Positions 1 to 9,911 of a stretch of 64,000 bases of DNA are shown here, one piece after another. The stretch covers positions 1 through 64,000 of the forward strand of contig ML978298.1 of NCBI GenBank assembly GCA_010015745.1, given 5' to 3'. Each line of letters starts with the position of its first letter. Within the stretch, counting starts at the first letter, position 1. Below the pieces are notes generated by a model. That model searched no databases. It had not been told where the DNA came from and saw nothing but the letters and a program-made list of their open reading frames with translations. The position numbers and the translations under genes are program-made. This stretch comes from Setomelanomma holmii (taxonomy: Eukaryota; Ascomycota; Dothideomycetes; Pleosporales; Phaeosphaeriaceae).

Positions 1-287
1 ACAGGCTGTTTGGCTATCTCAGACGCAAATCGTCGCGTCATGGCTCTGGTAGGTGGAAGTCCTCGGCCTGTAAGGTCTTTGATATAATCTATAAGCTCTG
101 CCTCTTGTTGTGGGCTGAGTTTTCTTTGGTTGACGTTTTTGGCTGCCACACTGCCCTGAACACCCTTGCATCTTCGGGCTAGCGTAATTCGGTTGACTTT
201 GAAGATATCTGCACACTTTGTATACGAAAGTTGTTCTCTAGAGTCGTGCAATTTCATTGCTTCAACTGCCTTGTCAATAGGTTCCAT
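1..287 (-). CDS. Fot1/pogo-type (Tc1-mariner) transposase, N-terminal part, cut by window edge
   Basis: Reading leftwards from the ATG at 287, the frame is open for about 95 codons to the window edge. It begins with a psq/CENP-B-type helix-turn-helix (residues about 5-45, with YTKCADIFKVNRITLARR) and runs into the second DNA-binding helix set typical of pogo/Fot1 transposases (KLSPQQEAELIDYI, then GLPPTRAMTRRFA). These proteins bind the terminal inverted repeats and carry a C-terminal DDE catalytic domain, which would lie outside the window. No stop or frameshift is visible in this part, so the element could be young, in contrast to the decayed hAT element at 1965-5093. The class is clear from the motifs; whether it is active cannot be judged. 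Confidence 0.82.
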   Translation of the reverse strand, partial: MEPIDKAVEAMKLHDSREQLSYTKCADIFKVNRITLARRCKGVQGSVAAKNVNQRKLSPQQEAELIDYIKDLTGRGLPPTRAMTRRFASEIAKQP

Positions 288-699
288 ATTGGTGGAGATA
301 CTGCGTCTTGAAGTTGGTGGTAAGTTTGGGTGATGATGTGTGGGGTGGTCGGCACGCGAAGGTGGTCGGCACGCGATCACCCACGCTAACAATCCAATGC
401 AAGACTTCAAACATGTCAGCTTTCTCAGACTTAGTCATGCCCTTTTGAACCACGCGTATGCTCTGAATAATATCGTCTGTGTCTTTCTTATGCGCAACAC
501 GATAATCTTCCACACTGATGTCGAGTTTAAACTGTGCTCTCGAAGGCGTAGAGACATGTTCCTTAATCTCATCAAAATGTCGTATGTAGGCTGCATCTAG
601 CGACTTTCGTAGCTCGACTTCTGTCTGCTCGGTATTTGGTCGAAGTCGAAGAGTAGGCGTGCAGTCATGGGATGGTGGATGCTGAAGGGTTTGACTCAT
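274..699 (-). CDS. Hypothetical ORF, probably a chimera of host sequence and transposon end
   Basis: A 141-codon frame starts at 699. The first ~100 residues (motif EKADMFEVLHWIVSVGD near the end) look like ordinary protein with charged helical stretches. The last ~35 codons run through the tandem 17-mers and the leader of the transposase gene, so they are probably not original. I do not recognise the family. It may be the remnant of a host exon interrupted by the Fot1-like insertion near 388, or chance. Confidence 0.22.
   Translation of the reverse strand: MSQTLQHPPSHDCTPTLRLRPNTEQTEVELRKSLDAAYIRHFDEIKEHVSTPSRAQFKLDISVEDYRVAHKKDTDDIIQSIRVVQKGMTKSEKADMFEVLHWIVSVGDRVPTTFACRPPHTSSPKLTTNFKTQYLHQYGTY
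344..377. repeat. Two tandem 17-bp units, probable terminal repeat of the Fot1-like element
   Basis: GGTGGTCGGCACGCGAA is followed directly by the same unit ending in T. It sits 57 bp upstream of the transposase ATG, where the 5' inverted repeat of a pogo-type element is expected. A TA dinucleotide at 387-388 could be the target-site duplication. The other end of the element is outside the window, so this is inference. Confidence 0.45.
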
Positions 700-961
700 T
701 CTTTTGCTTGGTGGCTGATCGAGTTAGAACTTAACATATCAGGAATGCCAGCATATATATCTATGATCTCCTTGGCACCTAGGTAGCGTAGGCTCCAACG
801 CTGTGTGTTTGATCCTTATTGTGGCACAGTGCAAGTTGTGGTAGAGGCAGGTGGGGGCGGGAACATCTTGCAACATGAAGACGCGCCAAACATTATATAT
901 GCACACGTTCATTGGATAGGCTCCTGCAACGACTCTAAGCGACACTTCTAGAGATGTGTTC

Positions 962-1964
962 ATGCCATATCGAGGCTGCAATAGGTTGAGAGACGGCCGG
1001 GAGGGCAGTCTGAATGATACAAGCGGAGAAATAAAATTTCTTATAGCCCTTAACCGACGCGAGAAAGCAACGTCTCGGACATGGTACTATGTCTGGCGAG
1101 GTGTATGGGCGATGTTTGCGATACTCATCGTGGCGGTGTTTGTTGAAGGATGGATTGATTTGGATGATGTTAATGTGAGTATTGATCTTCGAGCACACAT
1201 CAACATCATTCACTAACACGATCATCACAGTTCGATCTCAACGGTGCTTTGAAGCGCGCATAAGGCGGCGGTGTAAGCGGCGCTGCGGCAATGGTTCTTC
1301 AAGCTCTTCTCCTAACGCCCATCCGCACAATCATGAACTACCAATACGAAGATGGCGGACTGGGGCGTTACTACCAAGGCCGCGGCCCAGCACTATTTCA
1401 AGGACCTATCGCTCGTTTCGGCGACACAGCTGCCAAAGCTGGAATTCTTGCATTGCTGAAGTCGAATGGGTACTTAAAGTAGCTTCCACCGCCGGTGCAG
1501 ACGGTGTTTGCGTCATGTGCGGCAGCGGCGTTTAGGATGCTGCTCATGCCCATTGACACGCTGAAAACAAATCTGCTAGGACATGGTACCAGGGGAACGG
1601 CATTGTTGCGATAGCGATTTCGAACGGATGGAATTCGGAGTCTGTGGTGGGGGACTCTCGCGACGGCTGCTGCCACATTCGTTGGCCACTATCCGTGGTG
1701 TGTGATGTACAACGTCTTGTCTGAGACCATCAAGGAGTCCTCGAAAGAGCATATTGCATGGTGGTTGCTTCAAGCAGCGTTCATTGGGTACTGCGCTTCG
1801 GTGGCATTGGACACGATTTCGATTTCATTGAGAGTAGTAAAGACGTACGGACAGGTCAATGATACGAGAATACCGTACACGGAGGCTGCGAGAAGAGTGG
1901 TGCACCAAGATGGCCGAACTGGCTTGTTTGGACGAGGACTGAAGACGAGGATCATTGCGAATGA
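962..1964 (+). pseudogene. Mitochondrial-carrier-like protein, broken gene, 5' part
   Basis: Conceptual translation resembles a fungal branch of the mitochondrial carrier superfamily: WYYVWRGVWAM, an intron at 1175-1230 (GTGAGT to CACAG), then NYQYEDGG, RYYQGRGPALFQGP, RFGDTAAKAG, LMPIDTLKTNL, SLWWGTLATAAATFVGHYPW and SLRVVKTYGQVNDT. The frame carries stops at about 1261 (TAA), 1480 (TAG) and 1612 (TAG; CGA TAG CGA, where the family has a Gln, so CAG to TAG is likely). At GLKTRIIAN the reading is cut by a hAT transposon and resumes at 5094. The family assignment is from memory of this conserved fungal protein. The gene is dead by several independent lesions, so the transposon need not have been the first. 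Confidence 0.72.
1957..1964. repeat. Left copy of the 8-bp target-site duplication of the hAT element
   Basis: GCGAATGA here and at 5094-5101 flank the element. Eight base pairs is the standard hAT duplication, and the octamer is the codon pair Ala-Asn plus two bases of the carrier gene, which reads on correctly after the second copy. Confidence 0.9.
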
Positions 1965-4900
1965 CAGACTTGTCAACGATACGGCTGGCCGTATGGCTTG
2001 AAGGCCAGCCTTATTGATATAGGTATCCAGCCAGCCGGCCGAAGGCCGCGAAAAATAGGTATCCAGCCGGCTGTAGGAGTAGCAAAAGCCGTATTTGGCC
2101 GGGTCGGCTGGGTACTTTTACATATAGAAATAGGTGGGCGTTGAGGCTATTGATTTTGCAGCAAAAGCTATCTTACGATACTTTTTTGGTGTTGTAACTA
2201 GTTACAGGTAACTTAGGTAATCACCCACCTTGACACGTCTTCCCACATACACGATACTTTCGACTCTATCAATCCACCACCTATATACTCAAATTTCTTG
2301 CTGTTCTATCACTGCTTACTTGCTGTTGTCCTTATGCCTATCGTCGCCAAAAATTCCACAAAACGCGCCTCTTCTGACGCTTTATCTTGCCCAAAGAAAC
2401 GCGCTAAAGGCACCGCCAGTCATCCAATTCCTATTGACTCTCAAGCACCTGCTCTATCTCCTTCTTCTTCTTCTCCTCCTCCGCCTATCACGAACGCCCT
2501 TCAAGCCCTTGTGAGCGAGTTACAGGCACCCACATTTGAAGCGCGTATTTGAGAGTCGCGCGCTGAAGACTCTATCATTGTGCCGCCTAAGGGCAGCGAG
2601 CATGCTACTGCTGCAGCTTCTGAGGCACCTGAAGATGATGAGGATGAGGAAGTTGAAGCTTTTGACGCCCACCTCATAGATAAATACGACGGCATTGATT
2701 AGAGTTGCTTGAAGAAGTACCAGCTGCCTCTGAAGAGCTACAAGTACAAGAAAAGCTGGGTCTATTGCTATGGCTATCGCGTCGCCGTGCGCAGCGACCC
2801 AAGTCGTATCTATTGGGTATGCCACTACTGTCACCATCACCGGTTCATTGGCCGTGGAGTCTTTCATACAACAAGCTCGATTTCTGCTGCTAAACGTCAC
2901 CTGGAGGAGGATAAGCCTGGCCACATTATCTTTAAGCCAGGCACAACACCAAAAGCGAAGCCAGAAAGTACTATTCACAACGTCCTAATGGCCGGCGGCA
3001 AGCCCGTCTTGCAGGCGGTTGCAAACAAGCTCAGCAGCTTCAATGTTCACCGCTTTAGGCTCGCAGCTGTTGGGTGGCTTATTGAGAATAATCACCCACT
3101 CTCTGAGTTCGAAAAGCCAGCTTTTCGACGCCTTATATGCCTTGCCAACCCGTTGGCTAAAGACGCTCTATGGGCGTCTCATCACAGCGTCTCGCGCTAC
3201 GTCATGCGCCTGTACGATTATCTTAAGCCGCTGGTTGTCACAGAGCTGTCACACGCAATAAGCAAAGTACACCTAAGCTTCAACGGATGGATGACAAAGG
3301 GTGGCAAGAAGGGCTTTCTTGGTATTGTCGCCCATTACATTAGGGCCGACGGCAGGCTTTGCGACTTGCCTATTGCGCTGCCTCAGCTTACAGGCGCCCA
3401 GTCAGGCAAGAAGATAGCTGAGGTAGTGCTAACAATCCTACAGAACTTTGGCATAAGTACACGCAATATTGGGTATTTTGTCCTCGACAATGCGAGCAAT
3501 AACGACACGGCTATTGAAGCTATCACGCGATCGCCCGAGTGGAGCTTCAATGCTGTTCACTGTCGCCTCCGCTGCGGTCCTCACACGCTTAACCTCATCA
3601 GCCAGGTGCTCCTTTGGGGCAAGAAAGCAGAGGCCTTTAACAACGATCACGCCACATCTGATATAGTGGAGGAGACGCAGCTCATGAAGGACTGGCGACG
3701 CGATGGGCCATTGGGCGTACTTCTTGGCGTTATCACCTTCATCAAAACACCGCAGCAGTACAAGCTTTTTGAAGATTTTCAATGCCTAGCCCAACGCGAG
3801 CTACCTACCGACAAGCAGGAGATACTTGAGCCCGTCAAGCCAGTTGTCACACGCTGGAACTCGTACTACTCATGCTTTGAGCGCGCTGTCAAACTGCAGG
3901 CAGCAGTAAGTGCGTACGCAAACAGCCACATCGATCGCATCAAAAACGAAGACGCTTACGCTTGAAGTCGCAACAACCAGCTACCTAACGCGCCTGCGTG
4001 GACGAGATCAGACGGCCTCAGCGCTGCTGATTGGCAAGTGGTCAATGAGTATATAGACGTTCTTAGGCCGCTGAAGGAGTATACAAAACGCCCTGAAGGA
4101 CGCAGGCAAGGCAGCAATAAGGACGATAAAAAAGCTAGCAAAGCACCTGGCAGATTCGGCTCTATTGCTGAGATTATTCCTGTATTTGATTACTTACTTG
4201 GAGTACTAGAATCACGACTCCAAAGCTACGAGGACGTTGAGCATCACCGTCACAATGAGGCGCCCAAAGACCACCTCCCAGTCAACCTCTGAGCCGCCAT
4301 CGTCAAGGCGCGCGACTACTATAACAGGCTTGACCTATCGCCAGCTTATTACGCTGCTACGATCCTCCACCCACGACTCAAGAACTACTGCAATACTGTT
4401 TGGGAGCCCACATGGCTGGAGTCAAATAATCGCAATTTCCAGGCCCTGTAGGCTGAGTACAAAGGCTTAGCAAGGCCGCGCACATGCACATAAATATTCG
4501 CTAATAATATTGACGACGCGATTGATAGTATCATCGAACCCAGCCGGCGTAGGCAGCAACAAGGAGGATGAGTTCGAACAGTGGAAGCGCTGCAAGCCAT
4601 GTGCTGCAAAGGGTAGCGAGCACGCAATAAACCCTATAAAATACTAGGAAGAGCTGCGCGATCGCTACCCTAACCTCAGCAAACTTGCGCTTGACGTACT
4701 CTCTATCCCAGCCTCAAGCTGTGAGTGTGAACGCGTCTTTAGTGAGCTTGGCAACCTGCTAGAGCCTTGCCAACAAGGTATCTCACCTGAACTTTTGACA
4801 GCAATACAGTGCAACAGGAGATAGAGAAGAGCTAGTATTGGCAACGATGATGAGGTGGATGAGAAGGCTGTTACTGAGGAGCAGTTAGACACTAAATACG

Positions 4901-5093
4901 GCATGGCAACATGGGCCGTTGGCTGAGAAATACGACTCCAACTTTCCTATACAACTTACCTAATTAGGCAACCGGCCGACACGGCTACATCAAGCCGGCC
5001 GACGCCCTGCAGCTAATCAAGCCAGCCAGCCAGCCAGCCGGCCGGAGGCCTCCCAAAATAGGTATCCAGCCGGCCGGATTGTTGCCAAGTATG
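1965..5093 (+). mobile_element. Complete but decayed hAT DNA transposon (3,129 bp)
   Basis: The ends are defined directly. The left end starts CAGACTTGTCAACGATAC; the reverse complement of the right end starts CATACTTGGCAACAATCC. The two match at 17 of 21 positions and are flanked by GCGAATGA duplications. Subterminal regions hold GGTATCCAGCCGGC-type repeats in direct orientation (near 2024, 2060 and 5060) and runs of CCAGCCAGCCGG, a common hAT subterminal pattern. A single plus-strand transposase frame (2334-4926) fills the centre. The insertion lies in the carrier-like pseudogene. The transposase is interrupted by several stops, so the copy can at most be mobilised in trans. Confidence 0.9.
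2334..4926 (+). pseudogene. hAT transposase, inactivated by RIP-like nonsense mutations
   Basis: One frame runs from the ATG at 2334, with stops at 2550 (TGA), 2700 (TAG), 3963 (TGA), 4290 (TGA), about 4450 (TAG) and 4491 (TAA). After a frameshift near 4560 it continues with stops at about 4648 and 4819. It codes for a BED-type zinc finger (WVCHYCHH with a downstream H...H pair), the hAT catalytic core (FNGWMTKGGKKGFLGI, FVLDNASNND, HCRLRCGPHTLNL, VVTRWNSYY) and the C-terminal dimerisation domain (YPNLSKLALDVLSIPASS, CECERVFSELGNL). Nearly every stop can be explained by one G:C to A:T change: TGG to TAG three times, CAG to TAG, and CGA to TGA three times. TGG to TAG corresponds to CpA to TpA on the other strand, the classic target of repeat-induced point mutation. 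The uninterrupted central piece spans 2703-3965. Confidence 0.88.
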
Positions 5094-5200
5094 GCGAATG
5101 AGCTACAGGGGTATTGTTCTTGATCTTATGGAAGCCGCTTTTAGACATATGGAAGGATGAGACCAAAAGTCAAGGGTTGAAAAATGGACACGGGAGGTGA
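5094..5200 (+). pseudogene. Mitochondrial-carrier-like protein, broken gene, 3' part
   Basis: After the second target-site copy the carrier gene continues: Ala-Asn-Glu-Leu-Gln-Gly, then, after a one-base deletion, LFLILWKPLLDIWKDE and a TGA at 5198. This matches the expected C-terminus of the carrier-like family, so 962-1964 plus 5102-5200 is one gene split by the transposon. Confidence 0.7.
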
Positions 5201-5285
5201 ACTGCGGGAACGAAAGGCAATAGAGATGCATACTTCCCATTTGATGCTGTAAGCCACCTCATCCATAGTGATCGCACTGAATCAG

Positions 5286-6578
5286 CTACGTTGTCTCCTC
5301 AAACTTGCCCACACAAAACCCCGTAAAATTATAGAACCAGTATTCTCCTTTTAACGGGCCAACCTTTTCAATCTCAGTCACAACCGCAGTAGCATTCGAC
5401 TGCCCAGACTCAGCCGAACTTGCATTACCCACCGACGCAAGTCCTGAGAACCCTTCTCCAGGCTTCAGAGTCCACCAGTCACCTCTTGCGCTACAGTCAA
5501 GGTTCAGTTCCTGTCTTGTACTCATGTATACGCCATTTGGCGCGCGATCCGTCTCGATGGCTGCAACGATGATCAAGGCCAGCATGAAAGTGAAAATGCA
5601 GAACGTGTATATTTTGTACCATAGCTTCGAGACGCATGGCAGGATCGTGGATGTCGTGCTGCCTTTGACGAAGTAGAATGCGTACAGAACGAGAGAAGTG
5701 CTGGTGAACACGACGTAAAAAAGGCCGGTGAGGAAGGATGTTGTGTTGGTGTCGAACGGGGGAATCATGTATGCGATGGAAATGCCCCAGACTCCGGCGA
5801 CGGCAAAGAAGTAGAAGAGGCGAAATGCGTAGCTTCCCCAGCATGCATTGGGTGCTTGGAAGCGAAGATGGCCTGCGGAAGGTGTGGGCAATAAGGTATC
5901 GAGGTCGATGGGCGAATCTAAACCCTGGCTGTCGTTGACTTTCCTTTGCAGCCTTTGCAGCGGAAAGCTTCTTCTTGCAGTATCAATGCCGTCCCGCCAT
6001 GCATATTCAAAATCGTCCACGAGCCAGAGGGCGGCGCATAATCGCAAGAGTCCCAACACGGCAAGCGGGTAGAAGATCATGTCCACAGCCATGAAGACCG
6101 AGAAGCTGAGATTCTTTGCCCCGAATTGCAATGCTACAAGTACATGCACCGCGGATGCGCCCTGCAGCGTGGTGAATACCGTCTTGACCGTGGTGCTGGA
6201 AAACAGTGGCACGATGTCATGATCGGGGTATCGTAAACAATACGGTGTAGCGGCTATGACCAACTCTTCCCTTCCGTTCCAGCCCTCTGCAGTCCAGAAT
6301 ATGGCGTTGCTGGCCGCGATATCGTTCTTGTCCCAGTGGAACGCACGAATGCGCCGGTCGGTGATGGCAGCATACCGCCAGAGTATGGAAGTTGGATTAT
6401 AGTGGCATAGTCTTTCGTACCATCTTGGGCGAATGGAGCTGATGTTCGATATGGGAGGTGCACCAGCGATGATATGGATCAATAAGGGAGCCAGGCAGAG
6501 TGTGAAGAGTGATATCCATTCCGCAAAAGTTATGCACTTGCTGTTGTATTGAATTGGCGTAATGTCGAATATCGGCAT
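5286..6578 (-). CDS. Fungal multi-pass membrane protein of unknown function (430 aa)
   Basis: An intact single exon of 430 codons. Hydrophobic segments at about 20-38, 165-185, 188-210, 255-278, 290-312 and 330-352 predict five or six membrane spans. A polar loop with a Trp/Tyr-rich stretch (PRWYERLCHYNPTSILWRY) follows the first span. The C-terminal tail after the last span has several N-glycosylation sequons (NAS, NAT, NFT) and cysteines, so it is probably lumenal or extracellular. I do not recognise a named family. Codon use and length suggest a real gene. It starts 86 bp after the end of the carrier pseudogene remnant, in convergent orientation. A transporter or sensor role would be a guess. 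Confidence 0.7.
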   Translation of the reverse strand: MPIFDITPIQYNSKCITFAEWISLFTLCLAPLLIHIIAGAPPISNISSIRPRWYERLCHYNPTSILWRYAAITDRRIRAFHWDKNDIAASNAIFWTAEGWNGREELVIAATPYCLRYPDHDIVPLFSSTTVKTVFTTLQGASAVHVLVALQFGAKNLSFSVFMAVDMIFYPLAVLGLLRLCAALWLVDDFEYAWRDGIDTARRSFPLQRLQRKVNDSQGLDSPIDLDTLLPTPSAGHLRFQAPNACWGSYAFRLFYFFAVAGVWGISIAYMIPPFDTNTTSFLTGLFYVVFTSTSLVLYAFYFVKGSTTSTILPCVSKLWYKIYTFCIFTFMLALIIVAAIETDRAPNGVYMSTRQELNLDCSARGDWWTLKPGEGFSGLASVGNASSAESGQSNATAVVTEIEKVGPLKGEYWFYNFTGFCVGKFEETT

Positions 6579-8441
6579 GATGGCTATGTCTCAGAAATTG
6601 GGGATTGATGACGTGCATCGCCTGGAGTTTGTGTGCAGAATGTCATTGCGGCGTGGTGGGAAGTGAAACACAGGCTAGGCTCCAAGTAGGAACCTCTGAG
6701 GTAAGCAACATGAACCGTGCTCAATTTCCTCTATTTACCAAGCCAATAAAATCTTCGGCATACCATCCTGTGAACATCGCGTCAACTCATCTCTTAAGTC
6801 TCTCTTCTGACCATCAAAACTGGTCGAGTCCCAAATGTCGCCACATAACGGTATTGACATCGAAGCTTATTTGCTCTCCCATGAATATACCAGCTCTTCT
6901 TCGTACTTACATTACACGTTGAGTCGTACCCGCCTTGATTCCTGCTTCTTGTTTTTCCACCATGTCAAACATCACACACTGTGAAGTTCCTCTCCCGTCT
7001 CTGGTAAAAGCTTTGCACTCTTGTGATGCCCTCGTAACTGCGGGTGTTGAATCGGATTGGTGCGCTTCAGACTGTGGTGAGTCAAATGAGGACCCCAGAC
7101 CAAGGGCATTGGAAGTGGGGAACGGCATTCTTGTGTGTAAGGAAAAAGTGCAGGATTGCGTGTGGCGAGATATGGAAGAGACGTCTTGATGGAGAGGTTG
7201 TGAGTATGTCAAAGCTGAGTGCACGCTGCTCTTGGAGACATTTGAGACGGAAATGTGAGAGACGAGCGATTTCGTTCTTGTTCTATTTGGTGAAGGATCG
7301 GACACTTTCAGAAGCTACCGCATGCATATATATTCAAAGGGCTTGTCTTAAGACGCCAAGCTACGTGATGCTCGGCCGTGCTGTGGTGTGTCATGGCAGT
7401 TTCGCTGTATGTCTAAGCGCCCTAGTTCCCAACATGAATGATTGACCATCACGAAATGGTCACCGCCAAGAGGACCAAGCCAAATATCCTTCCGAGGTAT
7501 AATTCATATTGCAAGTGATGTGTCTTGCTGTACGTGGCAGTCAGCGCGGGCGCCGGTACTGCTTGCGACGATCATGATTCTTTGTCGGCATTGCGCCCTT
7601 GCAGATGCACCGGAGCTCATTGCATCTGATACTCATCTACCGCCATACCCTTTGCGATCTTCTTGATCAGCCGTTTCTTCAAGAATCGCTCTCTCGCAAG
7701 ACTTCTAGTTTGCTACTGTTGTGTTAGCTCCCACGCAAAGCTGTGCATTGTGTGCATCAACTGTACGAAACAACCAAGATAGATGGGCCGTGGACATGGA
7801 ATACCGTGGAAATGAGCTTAGGCACGAGGGCCAAGGATTAGAAATACTGTTCGAGGGTACAAGTCACGTATGTACCTTGGAGGGACTAGTGTCTGTTCAG
7901 CTCGTTCCTTCTATGTAGTCAGTTCCGATAGCTCACGATAACAAACAAGTTCGCGTTCAACTTATGCCCTTCATCAGAAGTGTATGCAGAAGTAAGGGAC
8001 CTTGACAGAGGGAGAAGGGGAGGATATACTCGCTCAAAAGGAGGGAAACCAGCAGATAGAGCGTGAACAGCGTCAAGGTGGAGAGCAATCGGGCCTCAGC
8101 TACCAGGCTCTGGCGCGCTGTACGAGGCGCCAAGAGCCTAGTCATAGTTCGCGTATATGTAAAGCAGATACTTCAAGTACTACTTGATACAGCTCATTAA
8201 TATCTATGTATCGTTGCTAGTCTAAGTGGAGTTGCACGTGTGTAGAGGTGCAGAAAGTTAATGGGGCGCGCAACTTGCCTGTCTTCGCAACTCCCTTGTA
8301 AAACATAGACCCACTAGCTGACATAGTGTTAGTGAAAGACGTAAAGTGCTAACCAAAAGGACCATAACAGCATAGGTCTTTAAAATTAAGGTAATTAAGC
8401 CCTCTCATGTCAGACCATATCCAGTAGAAAAAATTACAAAA
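6579..8441. other. Gene-poor stretch
   Basis: No convincing gene. Short frames exist (for example 84 codons at 6935-7189 on plus, and an overlapping 132-codon frame on minus), but neither has recognisable motifs, splice context or a clear start. The right third is A/T-richer and borders the 5S rRNA gene. Confidence 0.5.
8428..8441 (-). terminator. RNA polymerase III terminator of the 5S gene
   Basis: On the minus strand the 5S sequence is followed immediately by TTTT, GTAA and TTTTTT, the oligo-T signal used by polymerase III. Confidence 0.7.
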
Positions 8442-8560
8442 ACATACAACAGCGGGGATTCGCCAGTGGTCACCCACCTGACTACTAGTCCGCCGGTACG
8501 CTGCTTAAGTAAGGCTGAGCGAACGGGAAGCCCTGTTTTCAACGTCCTATGGTCGTATGT
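8442..8560 (-). rRNA. 5S ribosomal RNA (119 nt), dispersed single copy
   Basis: The minus strand starts ACATACGACCATAGGAC and continues AACAGGGCTTCCCGTTCGCT, CAGCCTTACTTAAGC, GGTGGGTGACCACTGGCGAA and TCCCCGCTGTTGTATGT. This is the whole fungal 5S rRNA with complementary 5' and 3' ends (ACATAC with GTATGT) and the internal control region needed for TFIIIA/TFIIIC. Filamentous ascomycetes scatter single 5S genes through the genome, as here between two protein genes. Compared with the Neurospora 5S as I remember it, there are differences in the helix II/III region, so it may be a variant 5S type or a mildly decayed copy. The oligo-T terminator is intact. Confidence 0.9.
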
Positions 8561-8907
8561 GAAAGCATGGCTCGAAAGGGTTGTATATCAATGAAAACTG
8601 TACATCGTCAGGCCTCAGATGTCGCTTGCCGAGAGGCACACAAGCACGAAACAAAGCGCCATCGATGGCTCACTAGGAAGTGAGACCACCGATCTTCAAG
8701 ACTGCAGATAGTCCTCTTAAGTTCCTGCGATGTGGCGTTGGCGGTAATCGAGCGGAGGTATCAGTGCAGACTTTGTACCATATCGGCCTCATGACAATTA
8801 CACAGTAGAGCTGACGCTGAGAGTTGAGTCTTAGTGGTATTATGGTATTTCCTTTCTTCGATTATCTGCACAAGCAATGTTCCTTTTTAGACCCTGTGCA
8901 TCCTCCT
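8561..8907. other. Intergenic, upstream of 5S and downstream of the BIM1-like gene
   Basis: I see no gene or repeat here. Confidence 0.4.
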
Positions 8908-9627
8908 CTATAGCAGCGCAAGCCCAGCCACACCAACAGCACCCATTGCCCACGAAGCAGCCTTAACGCCCGAAGCGGCGCCATGCGATGCCGATGGTGA
9001 TGCCGCGGCACCACTTCCAGACGCAGTCGGGTTCGCAGTGCTAGTGCTAGTGCCATTCGGGTTTCCGGAAATGTTCTGTTGCGATACTGTGACGCCTGTG
9101 TTGTTCTGGCAGTGGCTGCTGTAGTCGGATTGTGAGAGCGTGGCAGTACGGAGAGTGACATCGGTGCACTATAGACCCGTTAGTCTTGCAAATCTAACAA
9201 TCAACCTCGAAGATTTAGAGCATACTTGATACAGTCCACCCGAGCTATGCGCATTGCTCACAACCTGGATACTCGCCAACGTTCCATCGCTAACATTGAC
9301 ACCACTGGGCACGGAGATTTGGCCAACGCAAAAGTTGCCCAGACCCTGAACTTGGAGTTGGGGCCTCATGACCACGCTGAAGCCGCTGCCGGGGTTCGCG
9401 CCAACAGCCATGTATACTGCGAGGTTGGTCTGTTCGTGGCCCAGGTTCAGTTGGAGAGGACCTCCGCTGATGGGGAAATCGGTGCGCGATCCCACGGAAG
9501 TACCACCACCGCAAGGGAAGTTTCCGGCCGAGTCCTCATCTTTTGACCGCGAGACGGGCCAATCGAGGGTGAAGTGGGCGAGGGAGAGAGGGAGGAGGGA
9601 GAGACTGAGGAGGGTGGTCGAGAGCAT
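8908..9627 (-). CDS. BIM1-like copper acquisition factor (X325 / LPMO-like), GPI-anchored
   Basis: Two exons (9627-9226 and 9168-8908; intron 9169-9225, GTATGC to TATAG with a GACTAAC branch) give 220 residues. A 17-residue signal peptide (MLSTTLLSLSLLPLSLA) is followed directly by His-18 (HFTLDWPVSRSKDEDSAG), the N-terminal histidine expected to bind copper in this LPMO-like fold. FPCGGG, SGGPLQLNLGHEQ and CVGQISVP follow. A Ser/Thr/Asn-rich linker ends in a small-residue omega region and a hydrophobic tail (VGAVGVAGLALL), a GPI-anchor signal. In Cryptococcus, Bim1 supplies copper at the cell surface together with Ctr1, and a CTR gene lies 0.8 kb away on the same strand. A longer upstream methionine would spoil the signal peptide, so I start at 9627. 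Family confidence is high; function is inferred. Confidence 0.88.
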
Positions 9628-9903
9628 GTTGGTGAGTTTATTGATGTATTGTGTGAGATGATCTGAGAGTGCAAAGAGAGGATTTGATTCTGCGGAGGAA
9701 GAACGCAAGAAGAAGAAGTGATTTCCGAAATTCAATTACAGAAACGCAAACGACCGTACCTGGCGCCTTCTCACTATTTATGACGTCTCAACAATCGGCA
9801 CCTTCCCCGCAGCGCCGTGCATTCCGTCCCAGACCTCGCGTGGCTCGCGCATCGCACCAAACCATTGAGCTTGTTTCATGTCGCCTAGGGCGTATCGAGT
9901 AGG

Positions 9904-9911
9904 TGAGCAGA
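9904..9911 (-). promoter_or_regulatory. Mac1-like copper-response octamer upstream of the BIM1-like gene
   Basis: The coding strand reads TCTGCTCA, 277 bp upstream of the start codon. It differs by one base from the yeast Mac1 site TTTGCTCA and the Aspergillus MacA site TGTGCTCA (from memory). The same octamer occurs in the same orientation, 250 bp upstream of the neighbouring CTR gene. The remainder of 9628-10406 shows no gene. Confidence 0.4.

Noticed and set aside
2703..3965. 418-codon frame taken as a complete hAT transposase gene
   Set aside because: It begins after a TAG where a Trp codon is expected and lacks both the N-terminal part and the dimerisation domain, which are present but separated by stops; only part of a pseudogene.
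9169..9735. Longer 188-codon version of the BIM1-like gene starting at 9735
   Set aside because: It would bury the signal peptide behind a polar extension and read through the intron; the ATG at 9627 and the splice give a normal protein.
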